From assembly GCA_003952965.2 (NCBI GenBank), contig CM025852.1, forward strand, positions 4,804,840-4,868,839: a DNA stretch of 64,000 nt. The letters run 5' to 3'. Origin of the DNA: Morella rubra (lineage: Eukaryota; Streptophyta; Magnoliopsida; Fagales; Myricaceae). Under the pieces are notes generated by a model. The model had not been told where the DNA came from. It did not search any database and saw only the letters and a list, made by a program, of their open reading frames with translations. Positions within the stretch are counted from its first letter, which is position 1, and each line of letters begins with the position of its first letter. Of this stretch, positions 1 to 12,299 are shown one piece after another. The translations under genes were made by a program, and so were the position numbers.

Positions 1-2347
1 ATGTAGAGGATCTGCAACAAGTGGGCAGCAAGTAAATTACTTCGAGATCAAAAGGAAGGGATCACTTTTGTTATGCAATGAATAATTATCCATTCACCAA
101 AATAGTGCGCACTTGTCCGCACTTGTCTTACTATCACGGCTACACATTAATTGTTCTTATCAGCATTAACAAGAAATTTAAGGAGATTGGTTAAGATAAA
201 TTTCTATCAAATATTCAGGGAAGTATGAACTGATATTAAAAATGAAAAAAAAAAAAGAGAAAAGAAAAGAAATAGATTGGGGGAAATAAGAATCTTCTAG
301 CTAATTCTCTTGTTTAATTGATCAAGAAACATAATACCATAGAATCTATCTATATACATTTAGGTTCCTCTACACCAATATAAAATTTTATATGGGTATA
401 AAATCTAACCTAATTGTAATTATGTTTCTTCTTCAAGATTTTACCACTTGTAATTTCAAAAGATAATGAGAAGAATCATGATTCTAAAAAGAAGTTAGTA
501 ACAATAATATAACATTAGAGGTATATTAGTTGTTCTGTATACAACGTTGACCTTAATATACAATCAATGATATACGTTTACCAAAAGAAAATAACATAAT
601 TAAAAAAAAAAATAAAGAACTGGTGTAATCTCAAAGCTACTACTAGATTGTAATTTCCTTTTGCTTAATAAACTACAGGGAAGCGAAAACAAAAAAACGA
701 AGCTCCTAAATTTGGAGAAGCTTTATTTTGCACAAAGGTTTCTTTTACAGCGAGGATGTCCCCTGAGAAAGAAATGGATGTGTCTTAACTTTTTGTATTA
801 AGACCATCACTCTCATCGGGAAAGTAATAATTAAGGATAAAATAAAGAAAATGTTAATTCTAAAATCAATAAGAAACAAGTATATTACCATCCAAATTTA
901 CCGTCGGACGAAAAGGCTTCTACAAAAAATTTAATCTTAATAAAAGTGGCTGTTAATTCTTGTCCAGCTTATCTGGACATCTAGAGGAAGCCCAATTTGA
1001 CAACGTTGGTCCGCGTTTTCAATTGGATTTGATCATAAGTCTATTTAGACCACGATTCAAATGCATAAAAATTAAGGCTTGATATATATTTTTTAAATGT
1101 AAAAAAAAGAAGGAAGGAGGAATCGTAAACTAAGGCCCACCTCATGTATCTCTCAAGTAATAGGATCATATAAATCTGGTTCAACGTTCCTTTGAACAGA
1201 ACAAACATACATCCAACTTGGGTGATACCATATGTGGCATTGGTCTTCAATCTCTGCTGCCTCCTACAGGTAAAGCATATAATAATTCCTGGGGTTTCAT
1301 TTTTTTTTAGACAGAAAATTGAGTGGGTGGGTGGGTGGGACCAACCTAAAATACTATAGTCTACGGATCTTTTAAGGGTTTCAAAAGTTGTTGATCTGTA
1401 GTCACAAAATGCAGCGTGTGAGAGCACAAAGCATTCCACCATTACCCACATCAACATCTTGTGAGCCTAGATTTGATAATATAATTGCTTTAGAAAAAGA
1501 CTTGAATGGCATATGTGATGGCAGCGCATAAGTATCCCAAGCAATGATGCGGAAAAGGGGTGAGGACAAAGAAGAGAAACAAATAGGACAAAGGAAGTGG
1601 CTCCCTAATATATAATTAAAATTATTACAACAACAATAATGACAATGCTGCGAAATAAAATCAGTAGGTATATTAGACAAAAATTATTTAATCGATTGTC
1701 TTTTTAGAATAAGCAAATATATTTAAATATAAAAATAGTCTGTATTAGTTTGATCATTGATGATGAATTTATAATGTCCCTATTGTTAGTTTCAAGTAAT
1801 ACATGTTAATTTTGGCTTCGATAAAAATAAAAATAAAGGGGCAGTTTATGCCAAACAAAATTTCCTAGGATTATTTCTCATTTTCAAATTTGCTAAAAGA
1901 ATCGTTGATGATTTTTTCTCCTCTTAAAACAAAGTAGCAAATTTTAAATTACCTTTCACCAACCCCTTCTTGCGTCATTAAAACGCTACTGAAAAGTGAT
2001 GGAACGGTCCTGCTCTCAGCTCCCAATTGATAAAGTTACATGAAAAATTTGAGAATATACTAGCAACAAAAAAATAGCCAGCAAGTAGAATTGGGAATCA
2101 ACTTGTAAAAATTTCTTTACTATAAATTATGTGGAATAAATCATTGAGCCTCTGAATTTATCTCAAGTACCTGCTAATCGAGCAAATCCCTCCATTAATC
2201 AGTTTCCCGGAATTTGTGTTATGTTTCCTTTAATTTACCAATGAATCTTCAGTTTCAAGGATGAACTAACAAAAAAGCGAGGAGAAAATAATTTAGTATG
2301 ATATTTATTGCCCCGCGACAGAAGCGGAAATCCATTCTCGGCCAAAA
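1..2347. other. AT-rich intergenic DNA downstream of the distal left trehalase copy
   Basis: No gene is recognised here. The first 235 bases match 9411-9575 and, more loosely, 25085-25280, so the window opens inside another repeat of the same tandem unit. At 2140-2300 the sequence resembles the 3' flank of the proximal trehalase (11290-11400), with many small differences. The part between (about 240-2100) is AT-rich with homopolymer runs and has no counterpart that I can see elsewhere in the window. The open frames here are short, lack recognisable motifs and look like chance. Confidence 0.55.
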
Positions 2348-4300
2348 TCGCCCAATGAAGAATCGGTCCCGGATCTTCTTAGAAAGGGCCATTCCAAATC
2401 CTCCATCTGGAGTAAAAGCTGCGAAAAATTAAAACTCCAGATTTTGTGGAGCCACCCAAAACCGTTGGTTCATCTGCATTTTTGCCATCAATTCAGACCA
2501 TGAAACATTAAGTCAAGTACAGTCATGAGCGCCTGTGAGAAACAGTTCTCGATACCTTGATTTTTCTTATGTAATAGAATAATTATCCAGTTGGGGTAGT
2601 TAGCAAAAAACAATCTTGGGCATTCCCAAAAGTAATATACATTCGCAAAAAAGAGACTTATAAACACATACTAGAATGTTGAACAGTTAAATCTCCACCA
2701 CACCCCAAAATATCATCCTACACTTCTTTCCCCTCTGGCACATCAACATCACACCAGAAAATTATTCATGCATTCTTTGCCCCATGTTTTTTCTTTGTAT
2801 GGATAGCATACCCCTCCAGCTGCTCTTTCCATCTTTTGCCGAAACCCAGCCTCACCCAAGCAATGTCCTATCTGGCCACTGACCTTGCTTTCACTTTTAT
2901 CTCCATCGCATTTCTAGCTACGAAGAGCCTTATCGAACACTATCTATGTCTTTCTTTTTTTTTCCACGGTGTTCGTTGAAGCCGCAGGATCGGACCAACT
3001 ATTTTGTGCCAACAAGTCCCTTTAATACAGTTTTTTTTTACATTAAGCGAAATATAGTTACAAAGTCAAAGCACTAAAACTGACGTAGTACGCGTTGAAT
3101 CCTTCTTCCCCGACACAGAACCTCCTTAACACCAACACGTTCTCTTTCTCTCTTCTAAATTTGACCTCTCTCTCTTTCTCCATGGATAAGTTGGAACAAG
3201 ACAGATATTTCCATCTGAGGAGACCAGCACCAATTAGGTAAATTTTTAACTACTGGGAACAAAACGTTCACTAGTGTTAATTAGCAAATATACTGAATTT
3301 TTTCTTATCATAAGCCAAAACTCTGATATGGAAATATTACGCGAACTAACATAATATAACTGATAAAAAAGTGTGTACAAAAATATGAAATCCGCCGGAA
3401 TATGATATCCCTTAGGAAAAAAACTTCCCATATTTCCTCCTTCCCCCCTACATCATGGGGAAATGAGACAAATAATGATAGATTACCCAATCATTATTGT
3501 ATAACTTTCGCCAATTGAGCGCCCGATAAGGACCCCTACTTATATGCTTTTATAATTTTTTTCCAACATGGTCTAATTGTCACTGCATCCAAAGATATTA
3601 CGAATATCCAAAATATAATTTACTTTCAAGGAAGCAGTGCGATAAAGATAATTCCAATGGCTATGACTATGCGAGTATTTTCAATGCTCATAAGTAAACC
3701 GAAACCAGTAGAAGAAGATTACATGGACATATCATATTAAAAACTCCAACAAGAAAAAATTTTGACGGTTATAAGTGAAGGGTATATACCAAGGTTGCAA
3801 ACTTTTCATGAGCACTTAATAATTTTACCCTACAATTTGGGCCATTATCTAATGGACTTTCTTTTGTAATTTCCCGGCCCATTGAGCTTGAAAGTACCAC
3901 ATTCAGCACCATGGATCTCGCCATCCTTGCTGCCATTCTTTTGCTTAAATCGCCAGCCAAAAAACATAAGAAAGTTGAGAAGAATAAAATAGATGAAGAA
4001 AAAATCAGGAATTTCAATAAAAGGAAAGGTCAAATACAAACAATTAATATAAACATTCCATACGGACCCACTATGAAAGAACGGTGATGTTATGATTGAA
4101 ATCGGCCATATGCATATAGCCACTATTTCTAGATTTCATGTCTGGTTTTAGGAACAGGAATTGTATTTATGTGTAACTTATTTGTATGGTGGCGGAATAG
4201 TACAAATTTCTTACCCCCTTTTATTGTTCCCTTCGGGTTTTCTTTCCTTATCCACCTCATTTCTTATATGACATAGTAGATTTCCCCGTCCCATTTGTTA
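2300..4300. other. Blurred, stretched segment covering exons 10-11 and intron 9 of the distal left trehalase
   Basis: The order of landmarks is that of 11.4-12.9 kb and 43.7-45.1 kb, but small insertions and substitutions are dense. The exon-11 counterpart spans about 125 bases instead of 84, the exon-10 counterpart about 330 instead of 214, and intron 9 about 1350 instead of about 990. The adjoining exons 6-9 (4370-5709) are clean. This pattern suggests poor consensus more than ordinary decay. Confidence 0.55.
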
Positions 4301-7300
4301 TCAGCGTAAAATATCTAAGCCAGACTCCCCCACTAATTACTGTTTGAAAATTTTACACTGGTTACTAACCATTGTTGTCCTGAATTTGTCAAAGAAGTTG
4401 CAATCCCAGCAGCACAAAGTAGGCCTGAACTTTGGAAGCTTTTCACGACTTTCTCCACCAGGGAAGTATCTTCATATATGTACACAACAAAAGCATTCTA
4501 AGTATTAAGAACATGCAGCACAAACTAGAACATGTTGTAAAAGCAATCCGCAACTAAAGTTTCAAATGTATTGTATTTTCCATTACTTTATAGGAAACAA
4601 TTCTTCTCATATTTGAAAACCAACAACAATAAAAGAATCTTGAAAAATTTTAGAGAGTTCCATTTAATTGAAATAATATGGTGAACTTTGCGTAAAACAT
4701 TCCACTCCTAATGTAATATTTGATTACATGATAGACGCTATTAAGTTCCTTCAGATAAAATGAGTTAAGTATTTCAAATCACTCGAGAAAAAAAAAAAAA
4801 AATAAAAAAAAAAATAAACAAGCCATGGTATATATATAAATGTCTTTATATGAAAAAATGATGTAAAAGAGAGATTGGTGGAGAATTTACACATAAAAAA
4901 ATATTTTTAAATGCTAAGAAGTTCAGAAAATGTTTTATAAATATTAGAATTCATAAAGTAAGGAAACAGATTTTAATACAAATTGTTTCATTTATATTTT
5001 TTAATTGTGCCAAAATTAAAAAGGCCTCATTATGAATTTTTTGCCTCAGGCTCCGTTTGTATTGAGTCGCCCCTGCTTGTTTGGAGCCCAAGCTTGCATA
5101 CAAAACGTAAACCAGGTCCTCAACCAGAGCCTTATTGGCTATGTTTGAACAGCCAGTCACACTATTTGGCCCATTTGTAATTGTAGTCCTGGTGAACAAT
5201 AAGAGTCACAAACCTGAGTAGAATGACTCGATCCACAAAGGAACAAAATTTGAAGCATATACATTCTGATTCTGGTTACAAGCTTCCCAAGTTTGAGGTT
5301 CCTAAAGGAATCAAAGCGAACAATCAGGAGAACTGCTGAAGGACTATTAACGGTCAGACACCACAAACTTTTGCATAAAGACACTACCTGGCATGTGCTA
5401 TCACTGAGCCAGTAATCAAGCCATTGTCCCTTGTTCGAATTCCAGAAAATAGATTTTATTGCCATCACTCTGTCTTGTGAAGCTTTCAAGAAGTGCTCTG
5501 CAGTGCTTTTATCTCCTGTAACTTTTGCTAAGGCGGCAATGTCTAGTTCCATCTGGATCAACAACTACCATTTGGTCACTCAAGCTCATCAGTCACAAAT
5601 TTCAAAGACTTGATGTAAAAGTGCTCTGAGCCTTACCCTGAGTATGAATACATTTAAGTCTACAGGTAAAACTGACGTTGTAGACAATGTTGTGAAATCT
5701 GAGTGATTCCTGCAACAAGAAAAAAAAAACATTTACTTCATTACTCAATTTGCAAAATACCCTGATGGTTGAATTTGACAAGCCCCAAGCATTTTCAGAT
5801 TTTGGCAGTGGGACATGATTTTTGATCTGACCTTTGGTGTATTCGTTTCGGAACCTTATCAGTACTTAGGATTCCTTCACTTTGTTTCCCTTCAATTATA
5901 ATTGATTGTTCTTCCAAAATTCATGCTTCGAAACATGAATAATCACTCAGCCATGAACCCCTTTTTCTTTACCCAGTGCTTTCAGAACCTTCCAATACAC
6001 TAACTAATTTGATGAGAAGCAGGTATTTGAAATGCTTCCCTCTTTACAATAAGGATGCTCACTGCGTTCAAAATTTCCCCATATTGGATGCTCACTCATA
6101 TACTCAGCTTATCAAAGTCTTCTCTATGAATTACTTTGAAAGCAGCTTAAATTTCAACTGTTTGATGTTTGAGCATGTGAACGACATGAATTCCACACAC
6201 TTCTTCAAATAGACACGACACAACCATTTTGATTTAACAATGAGTACCCGCATTGATATGGAAGAGAAATTATACTGATCAGGACAGTTAACTACAAGAC
6301 AGATTAACTCTCAACCGCCAATTACTACCTCATCCACCTTGTGCTGAAGTCCCAGCCAGCATTCAGCAGTTGAAGCCACTTCGCGGTAAAATTTCTGTTT
6401 TTCAGAAGTACTTGAGATCTTCAAAGCAGATTGCTTGTCCTATGAGAACAAATAGGTCATAGACAGCTCTAATAGTATCCAGAATCTATACACAAAACAA
6501 ATCTCATTTGAAGCCATGTAAGAGAGAAGAAGGACACACAATGGTGAAGATTCAGGCCTGGGTTTGTTCCACTTTGCATAGTAGCGATTCAAATTGTGAC
6601 TATGAGAATGAGCATCCTCAATGGCCACCTTATGTATTTCTACGACAGAAGAAAGGGAAAGAGTTACAAAAGTTTAGATCAAGGAAAATATTAAGTGAGA
6701 AATTTAAACATAATTCCACCTGAACAACACAGCAAAGGAAATCAAGAGCCCATCAAGTTAAATATATCTCAAAGTACCTGAACTCCAAAAGTGATACTCT
6801 TTGACCAGTGCAGGGAGAGCTTTCTTAACCAGTTGCGTATCACCGGTTCTACTGTATATTTGATGAACCATAGCGCTCAGGAGGGGAGGCTGGCTGTGAA
6901 AGGTACCCCATATAAACAATTAGAAAGCAGAATTGATGTGTTGGAAACTTCCATAACGATAATTATATGACGTAGCATTCAGGAAAACAAAAGAAAACTT
7001 AAGAATCATATGATTAAGCAACAAATTGTAATATACATGCCGAAAACATTATGCCAATTTAACATGATGAAATTTTACACGTCGTCCTCGTATCTCTCAA
7101 TTCAATAGAAGTTGTTCAATATTGCTATCAATTATTGTAAAGAGACAATAAGAACAGTTCATTTTAATATTTTGACTATCTTAATGGGCCGCTACAATTT
7201 AGAAAGTTCATAACCATGTAGACTATAGCATATATGGCCCTAAGCACTTGTCAACATCTATTGCCTGTGGTTAACACCCTGATAGTACCACGATAATACG

Positions 7301-8679
7301 TCAACCTTGTTGCCTATTAAGAAACTGAATGACAGAGAAATATCTCTTCAATATATCAGAGCCCAGAAAGCAAGTGGCAAAGAAACAAGGAAGGGAAAAC
7401 ATAAATGACTTAATTTACGTAAAAGAGCAAAAGATAAGGACTATAACCAAATATTTAGGGCAAGTTATTGGCACTGGGGACTACAGGGGCACAAAACATA
7501 CAAGACATTATAAGAAAAAGAATGAAAGAGCAATTACCTTCTATTCGTGTAATAAGCCCTCGCACCATTTAGAACATGACCATATTCCTCTATGAGGTGA
7601 ATGAGATTAGTCACAATTGCTTTTGCAGTCTTGTACATCTTACTTGCTAGCAAGCCCCTGCACCACAAATACAAATCAATCTTCACCCTACACAGGAACG
7701 CTTCATAGTGTATTTCTGATCCAACAATGGGTCGGAGAGGAAATATTACAAGCTGAAAAAAGGATCATGTAGTTCTGAATTTGGGGAATTTCCCAGAGAA
7801 AGAAAAGTGAGAAAAGCAGACCACTCTTGCTTCCAATTTAGGACCAGCATTTAAACTTCAAGCAGATTACTTAAATATGCTCCTCGAAAAAATATAGAAA
7901 TCTCCAACATTGCTACGCATTTTGAATCTGAATAACAAAAAGCACTACCTACTCTTTACAGCAAAAACTCGAGAGCGGAGAGCCCACCAAAAACCAATAA
8001 CATATAGTATGTATATTGGAAAGTAAAAGATATATAAGAAATAAAAGAAGATGAAAAGTGACCTGATCACCCAGTAAGAATCCCAATAATAGACCTCTTT
8101 ATACCGTGACCCTGGAATCATAACCGGCTCAGGCAGAGGGAGCAAAGTATGCAACTCTGGCTGCTTCAGAACCTTATCAGAGACTTTCCTGCTCAGATTC
8201 TTCCACAATGCATGCACCTCCAGAGCCCAGGCCCTGACCTCTGGATTCTTCACTTTCATCAAGAACCCCTCCGGCTCAGGGACAAAATCAACGGGTTCAG
8301 CGTACACCATATCATCCCCTGCACCCTCAAAGTACTTCCCTATAAACCCTTTTAGATCAGCAACCGTAACAGACCCATTTCCGGACCTTGGGAGCTTATC
8401 AAAAGCGTTCACTGTCGTCGACAAGTCGAACTTCAGTGGCAAATCAACGTAAAGCTTAGGGTCAAATTGTGATTCTCCGAACGTACTGAGAGCGGCTTCT
8501 TGGACACGTTCAAGGAAGCTGACCAACGGGATTGTGGGGGTCACAGGCCCTTTCCCGTTGGAACTGCAAGGTGACGATGATCCATTAACAGTACTCAAGG
8601 CTGTTGCTAGTACAAAAATAAATATTGCAACAGATATCAAACGTAATTTAGTGAAGCTAAGAACTTGAAGCTCCTCCAT
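2348..8679 (-). CDS. TRE1: Trehalase (GH37), distal left copy, 11-exon model with damaged 3' end
   Basis: Trehalase hydrolyses trehalose to two glucose molecules; plant TRE1 proteins are usually anchored in the plasma membrane facing the apoplast. The start is the ATG at 8679, followed by a hydrophobic segment (about residues 14-32), which fits a signal anchor. Exons on the minus strand: 8063-8679, 7538-7657, 6778-6893, 6540-6639, 6329-6439, 5637-5709, 5388-5552, 5214-5301 and 4370-4469. Exon 10 (about 2690-3018) and exon 11 (about 2348-2472) are only blurred matches. Exon 1 ends with PGSRYKEVYYWDSYW, the first trehalase signature. Exon 5 holds the SGWDFSTRW block with the catalytic acid. Exon 4 is one base shorter and exon 5 one base longer than in the sister copies, which puts most of exon 5 out of frame. 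Its 5' half pairs with R2 and its 3' half with R3. The family assignment is firm; whether the gene is functional is open. Confidence 0.8.
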
Positions 8680-8735
8680 GGTACGAGAAGGAGTGAAGGC
8701 TTGGGATGCGAGGACAAGGAAAGATTAGTAGACAT
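8637..8735 (-). CDS. Upstream ORF overlapping the trehalase start (distal left copy)
   Basis: An ATG 56 bases upstream of the trehalase ATG opens a 32-codon frame that runs past the main start in a different frame and stops inside exon 1. The peptide begins MSTNLSLSSHPKPS. The same upstream ATG occurs in R1, R2 and R3. An overlapping upstream ORF of this kind would be expected to lower translation of the main frame. That is inference from position only; no peptide function is proposed, and the transcription start is unknown. Confidence 0.4.
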   Translation of the reverse strand: MSTNLSLSSHPKPSLLLVPWRSFKFLASLNYV

Positions 8736-9410
8736 GGCTGATTTTGAGGACGAGGAGACGAATACTTTTTCTTGGTAAGGCCGACACTTCGGAAAGAGAA
8801 AGGCTCTGGTCGTAATTGTTTTTTATTTTATTTTTCACAGGTTCTGGCCTTAACTGTTCGCGTTTTTTGTAGTTTTTTGCGGTATTGCTCAAGGCGTCGC
8901 GTCAGAGTCGAAATATAAGGTCATAAAAATAATAATTGAAACTTTGACTGTAGATAACGAGGCAGATAAATGATATTATTTACATTTATAGTAAGTTCTA
9001 GATACTTTGACTAGAGGTTTCTGCCTCTTACCTTTGTCGGGAAGACACGTAATTATGTTTTTTTGTTGTGTACATGATTGATGGAACAATTTTTTTTTTT
9101 TTTTTTAAGGAAGTATACCGATGAATTGGTCTGATAAACAATTAAAGTATGAGTAGTTACTGTGCATGCACAGTTCAAAACTTTTAAGATATTTTTTTTT
9201 TACCAAGTAAAAAAAGAATATTGTGACCTAACAGTCTTTCTTGGACGTGTTTATAAGAGCCGATCAAACTTTTAAGATCTTAATTAAAATAAATTATAAT
9301 CCTCATGAATAGTTTATAGAAAGTATGAGTAGCTATTGTGCATGCATTGTTTTGTTTTCTATCTGGTTAAGGAAGAAATATTTAAAAGTGAAAAGAAAAG
9401 AATCTATGTA
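8736..9410 (-). promoter_or_regulatory. 5' flank and probable promoter region of the distal left trehalase
   Basis: No gene is seen. The part nearest the gene (8736-8900) is conserved with the flanks of R1, R2 and L-prox. It holds the uninterrupted site (about 8879-8895, GCGGTATTGCTCAAG) that corresponds to the retroposon target in the proximal copies. Farther out the sequence is AT-rich with T runs and a GTGCATGCAC-like palindrome near 9161-9172. I could not place a TATA box with confidence. Confidence 0.5.
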
Positions 9411-9704
9411 AAGCATCTGCAACATGTGGAGAGGAAGTAAATTACTTCAAGAAAGGAAGGGATCGCTTTTGGTATGCAAAGAATAATTATCCATTCACCT
9501 AAATCGTGCGCACTCTCGTTTGCATTAACAAGAACTTTTAGGAAGATGTTAATGTAAAGTTCTATCAAATATTGAAGGATTATCAATTTATTACTGAACA
9601 GATTAGATTAATTGGACACTCTAATTTGCAGTCCTATTCAGTCAACAAATTAGAAACATCTTTATTTAAAGTTGACATTATCACCAACTCCAAATCCAAA
9701 TTAT
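9411..9704. repeat. Inter-gene unit repeat, copy in the outer left spacer
   Basis: This stretch (GCAACATGTGGAGAGGAAG and onward) matches 1-235, 25085-25280 and the mirror-image segments at 46915-47080 and 31060-31255. It marks the junction between the 5' flank of one trehalase copy and the decayed 3' end of the next, so it belongs to the tandem unit rather than to a mobile element. Confidence 0.55.
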
Positions 9705-9918
9705 CTTTATCGCCCCTCCAAATCCAAACTGGCTTTTCCACCCCGTATTTTTTTGACCATTTTCCCTTCTTCTAGAAGACAGACGAAGAGTGGCTATCAA
9801 TGTCCAAACCATTGACTTTGGTTCTCTGTTTTTTTTTTTTTTCCTACGCCTTTACAATTCATATATTGCTATACCTTCAAGGATCACGTGTTGAAGTGGC
9901 ACCCCACAAGAAAAGTCC
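9705..9918 (-). pseudogene. Trehalase exon-10 fossil (outer left spacer)
   Basis: Read on the minus strand from 9918, the sequence follows trehalase exon 10: a GGACTTTTC start next to an AG acceptor, a CTTCAACACGTGATCCTTGAAGG stretch equivalent to the codons for LQHMIVEG, and a GGATTTGGAGGGG end equivalent to the GEFGGGGEY codons. It contains T runs and breaks and has no exon 11 after it. It is a relic of an older trehalase copy in the tandem row. A better-preserved relative lies at 26381-26848, and the mirror image is at 46572-46786. Confidence 0.6.
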
Positions 9919-10229
9919 CTGGTTATGTTTTTTTTTTTTTTTTGGCCTTTACAACTCATATCTTGTTATACCTTGGTCACTGTATAAGTTCGATTACATC
10001 ATAGACAAAAAATAATAATAAACAAGGAACAAGAGAGAACTATACTATAAGAAGCAAACATTTCTTCCCCCATGCACAATAGGTTAGAAGGCTTGAAGAT
10101 AAAGCCATAAAAATATGCAAACCTCTGTTACTGGTGGTGATAAGCAGGCTTAACTTGCAATAAAGCCTCTATGCCAGTATACGTCAGTGCTAAATTGGGA
10201 ATATCAATAGTGTAGTTACTCTATTTTAA
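9919..10229. other. Intergenic DNA shared with the palindrome-proximal spacer
   Basis: This stretch shares several blocks in order with 26850-27120: a segment around the ATCATAGACAA motif, the CCCCCATGCACAATAGG block, and a block reading CCTCTGTTACTGGTGGT on the plus strand. On the minus strand the last block could read as an exon-like EALLQVKP peptide followed by a GT. I do not recognise it. Confidence 0.4.
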
Positions 10230-10860
10230 ATATGGGTTAATAACCTTCTTAGTCATTAGTTTTGTATGCGATTTTAAGTTCAGTCTCAAAGATTAAAATA
10301 ATTTTTTAAAAACTAAAAAAACAAATCATAAACCCAACTAAGTCCAAAGACCCCTAACAGTTTCAAAAAATGCACAAGCGGTAGCCTTCCCAAGAGGGGA
10401 GGGACTATGGAGTCGCCAGAGAGGAGGGAGCACTAAAAAACTCCCGGCAGGGGGGGGGGGGGGGGGGGGGGGAAGGACGAGGTGCTGTGAGATGCAAGCA
10501 TGCCTAAACCTGCACGCACCGTCCGGCCGACATCGGACGGTTGAGAAAGGAACGCTAGGAGACCCTTGCATGTTGCCGTGCTGCTCATGTTGTTCATCCA
10601 CCGCCAAAAGCTCCCGAATCTGGACGCCTTACCCATCGGAACAAAAGCTTAAAAAAGGGTGGAGAGGAGGAGAGCTGTGCAAATCTCGATTACCAAAGAC
10701 ATGACCGGGAGAGGGGAAAGGGGAAAGGGGCGGCCGGAAGATCTCGGCGTGGGAGAGGGGGTAAAAAATTAGAGCTGAGAGGCGGCTAGATTAAGAAGCA
10801 GAACTTCTCTTGCTTGTGGGACGAGGGGTTTTATTTTTCTCTATCTACACATGTAATTGA
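10230..10860 (-). other. GC-rich insert with a 22-G homopolymer and a small unidentified ORF
   Basis: Base composition changes sharply here from AT-rich to GC-rich. The insert is absent from the equivalent spacer at the window start (1-2347). On the minus strand it has a CT-rich leader, then an ATG (10636) opening MGKASRFGSFWRWMNN, and a run of prolines encoded by the homopolymer at 10451-10472. The mirror copy reads as a 98-codon frame at 45853-46149. The leader-plus-short-ORF layout resembles the 5' end of a retroposed transcript or a LINE, but I find no motif, poly(A) tail or target duplication to prove that. Confidence 0.35.
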
Positions 10861-11448
10861 TTGATATCACTCCTTTATATATATGAATGAGCTTAGGTGA
10901 AGAATGTCCTATAACATAGGAGTATAAATATAAATACCTGTAGTCGATGATGATGAAGTATTTGTATTTGATGTTTCAGAGTATATGTAATTGAGCTTCG
11001 TTATAAAAATAAGGAAAGAGTGCCAACATTTCTCAGGACATTTTCATTCAAGCTAAAAGAGATTCTAAAGAAAGCAAATTTTACCTTTCACATCCTTCTC
11101 TCATAAAAATCTCTGCAAGTGAGGAGGTCCTCTCGGCTCAATTGAGAAGTAGCTGAAATTTGAATATTAGCACAAGAAACTAGCAGCGGTTCAAGATAAT
11201 CCAATTAACCTGCTTAAGTATTGCAATCAACTGAAAAAGAAAAAAAGAAGAACTGATAATATAAGTTAAGTCATGAGCTTGAATTTTCCACTGCAAATGA
11301 AGCTCAGGTAGAATCTGAAATCTCATTAATAAGTTTCGGGAATTTGTTCGGTTTCCTTATTACCAATGCATAGATCTTCAGTTTCGACTTTCGAGAGTAC
11401 TAAACGAAATAACTTATTCTTGTTGGTTTGATTTTATCTCCAGGATCA
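10861..11448 (-). other. 3' flank of the proximal left trehalase
   Basis: This is AT-rich sequence downstream of the stop codon at 11449-11451, matching 45084-45600 in mirror orientation. It should include the 3' untranslated region and the polyadenylation site. No gene is seen. Confidence 0.45.
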
Positions 11449-12060
11449 TCAGCAGTGAATCGTCCGGTCTTGAGGCCATCCAAACTCCTCGAGAAAAGCC
11501 AAAACAACTCCATTTGACCACCCGAAACCAGTCTGCATTGCCACATACAGAATGAACATTTAGATCAGTAAGGAGAAACAGTTCGATTGATTCCTTATGA
11601 AATAGGAACATCCATTGGAGCAAACGATGGCATCAAAGTAGATATACTTCCAAAAAGAGTTTAACCCATACCTGGGTAACATATTCACCACCATCCCCAA
11701 ATTCTCCACACTTCCGCACATCAAATTTTTCATGCATTGCGCCAGTTTTCTTGTAGGTAGCATAGTTGGTTCTGACCCACCTCACAGCAATGTCCTCCGC
11801 CACTGACCTTGCTTCCTTTGATCCAGATCTAGCTAGACCTTCAACTATCATGTGTTGAAGCGGGGCCCAACCATTTGGAAAGTCCCTGTTGTACAGTTTT
11901 TACACAAGCATAGATTACTAAGTCAAAGAAAAACTTACTGTAGTATGCAACTCCTTCCTCCCCTACACAGAACCTCCTTAACACCCCCCCCTTCTCTCTT
12001 CTCTTCCTCTTCTCTCTTCTCCAATAAGTGGCAGAGAGATATTTATCTCGGGGAGACCAG

Positions 12061-12160
12061 ACCAATGAATAATACTACTGGGAATAAAACGTTCCAATAT
12101 TATAGCAAACCAATGAATAAATACTACTGGGAATAAAACGTTCCAATATTATAGCAAATG
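12061..12160. repeat. About 50-bp tandem duplication inside trehalase intron 9
   Basis: Two head-to-tail copies of a segment containing GGAATAAAACGTTCCAATAT lie in intron 9. R1 has the same duplication (44396-44480), while R2 has a single copy (about 53272-53310). It is a useful marker for telling the repeat units apart. Confidence 0.6.
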
Positions 12161-12299
12161 AAACTCTGATATGGGAATAACAACTTATAACTGAAGAAAG
12201 GTGTACAAAAATATATCCGGTCAGCGTGTATATCGATATCTAGGAAAAACTCCCATATTCTCCTCTATGAGAATGGGACAGTAATTAGATTACAATCAT

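Noticed and set aside
1041-1457. 138-codon frame near the window start
   Set aside because: AT-rich intergenic DNA, no recognisable domain, odd composition and no partner in the mirrored spacers.
7329-7595. 88-codon frame present in several copies (MTEKYLFNISEPRK)
   Set aside because: It lies in trehalase intron 2 and the edge of exon 2 on the opposite strand; copies are similar because the introns are recent duplicates.
8149-8355. 68-codon frame MQLWLLQNLIRDF, repeated in four copies
   Set aside because: It is the antisense shadow of trehalase exon 1; its conservation follows from the trehalase codons.
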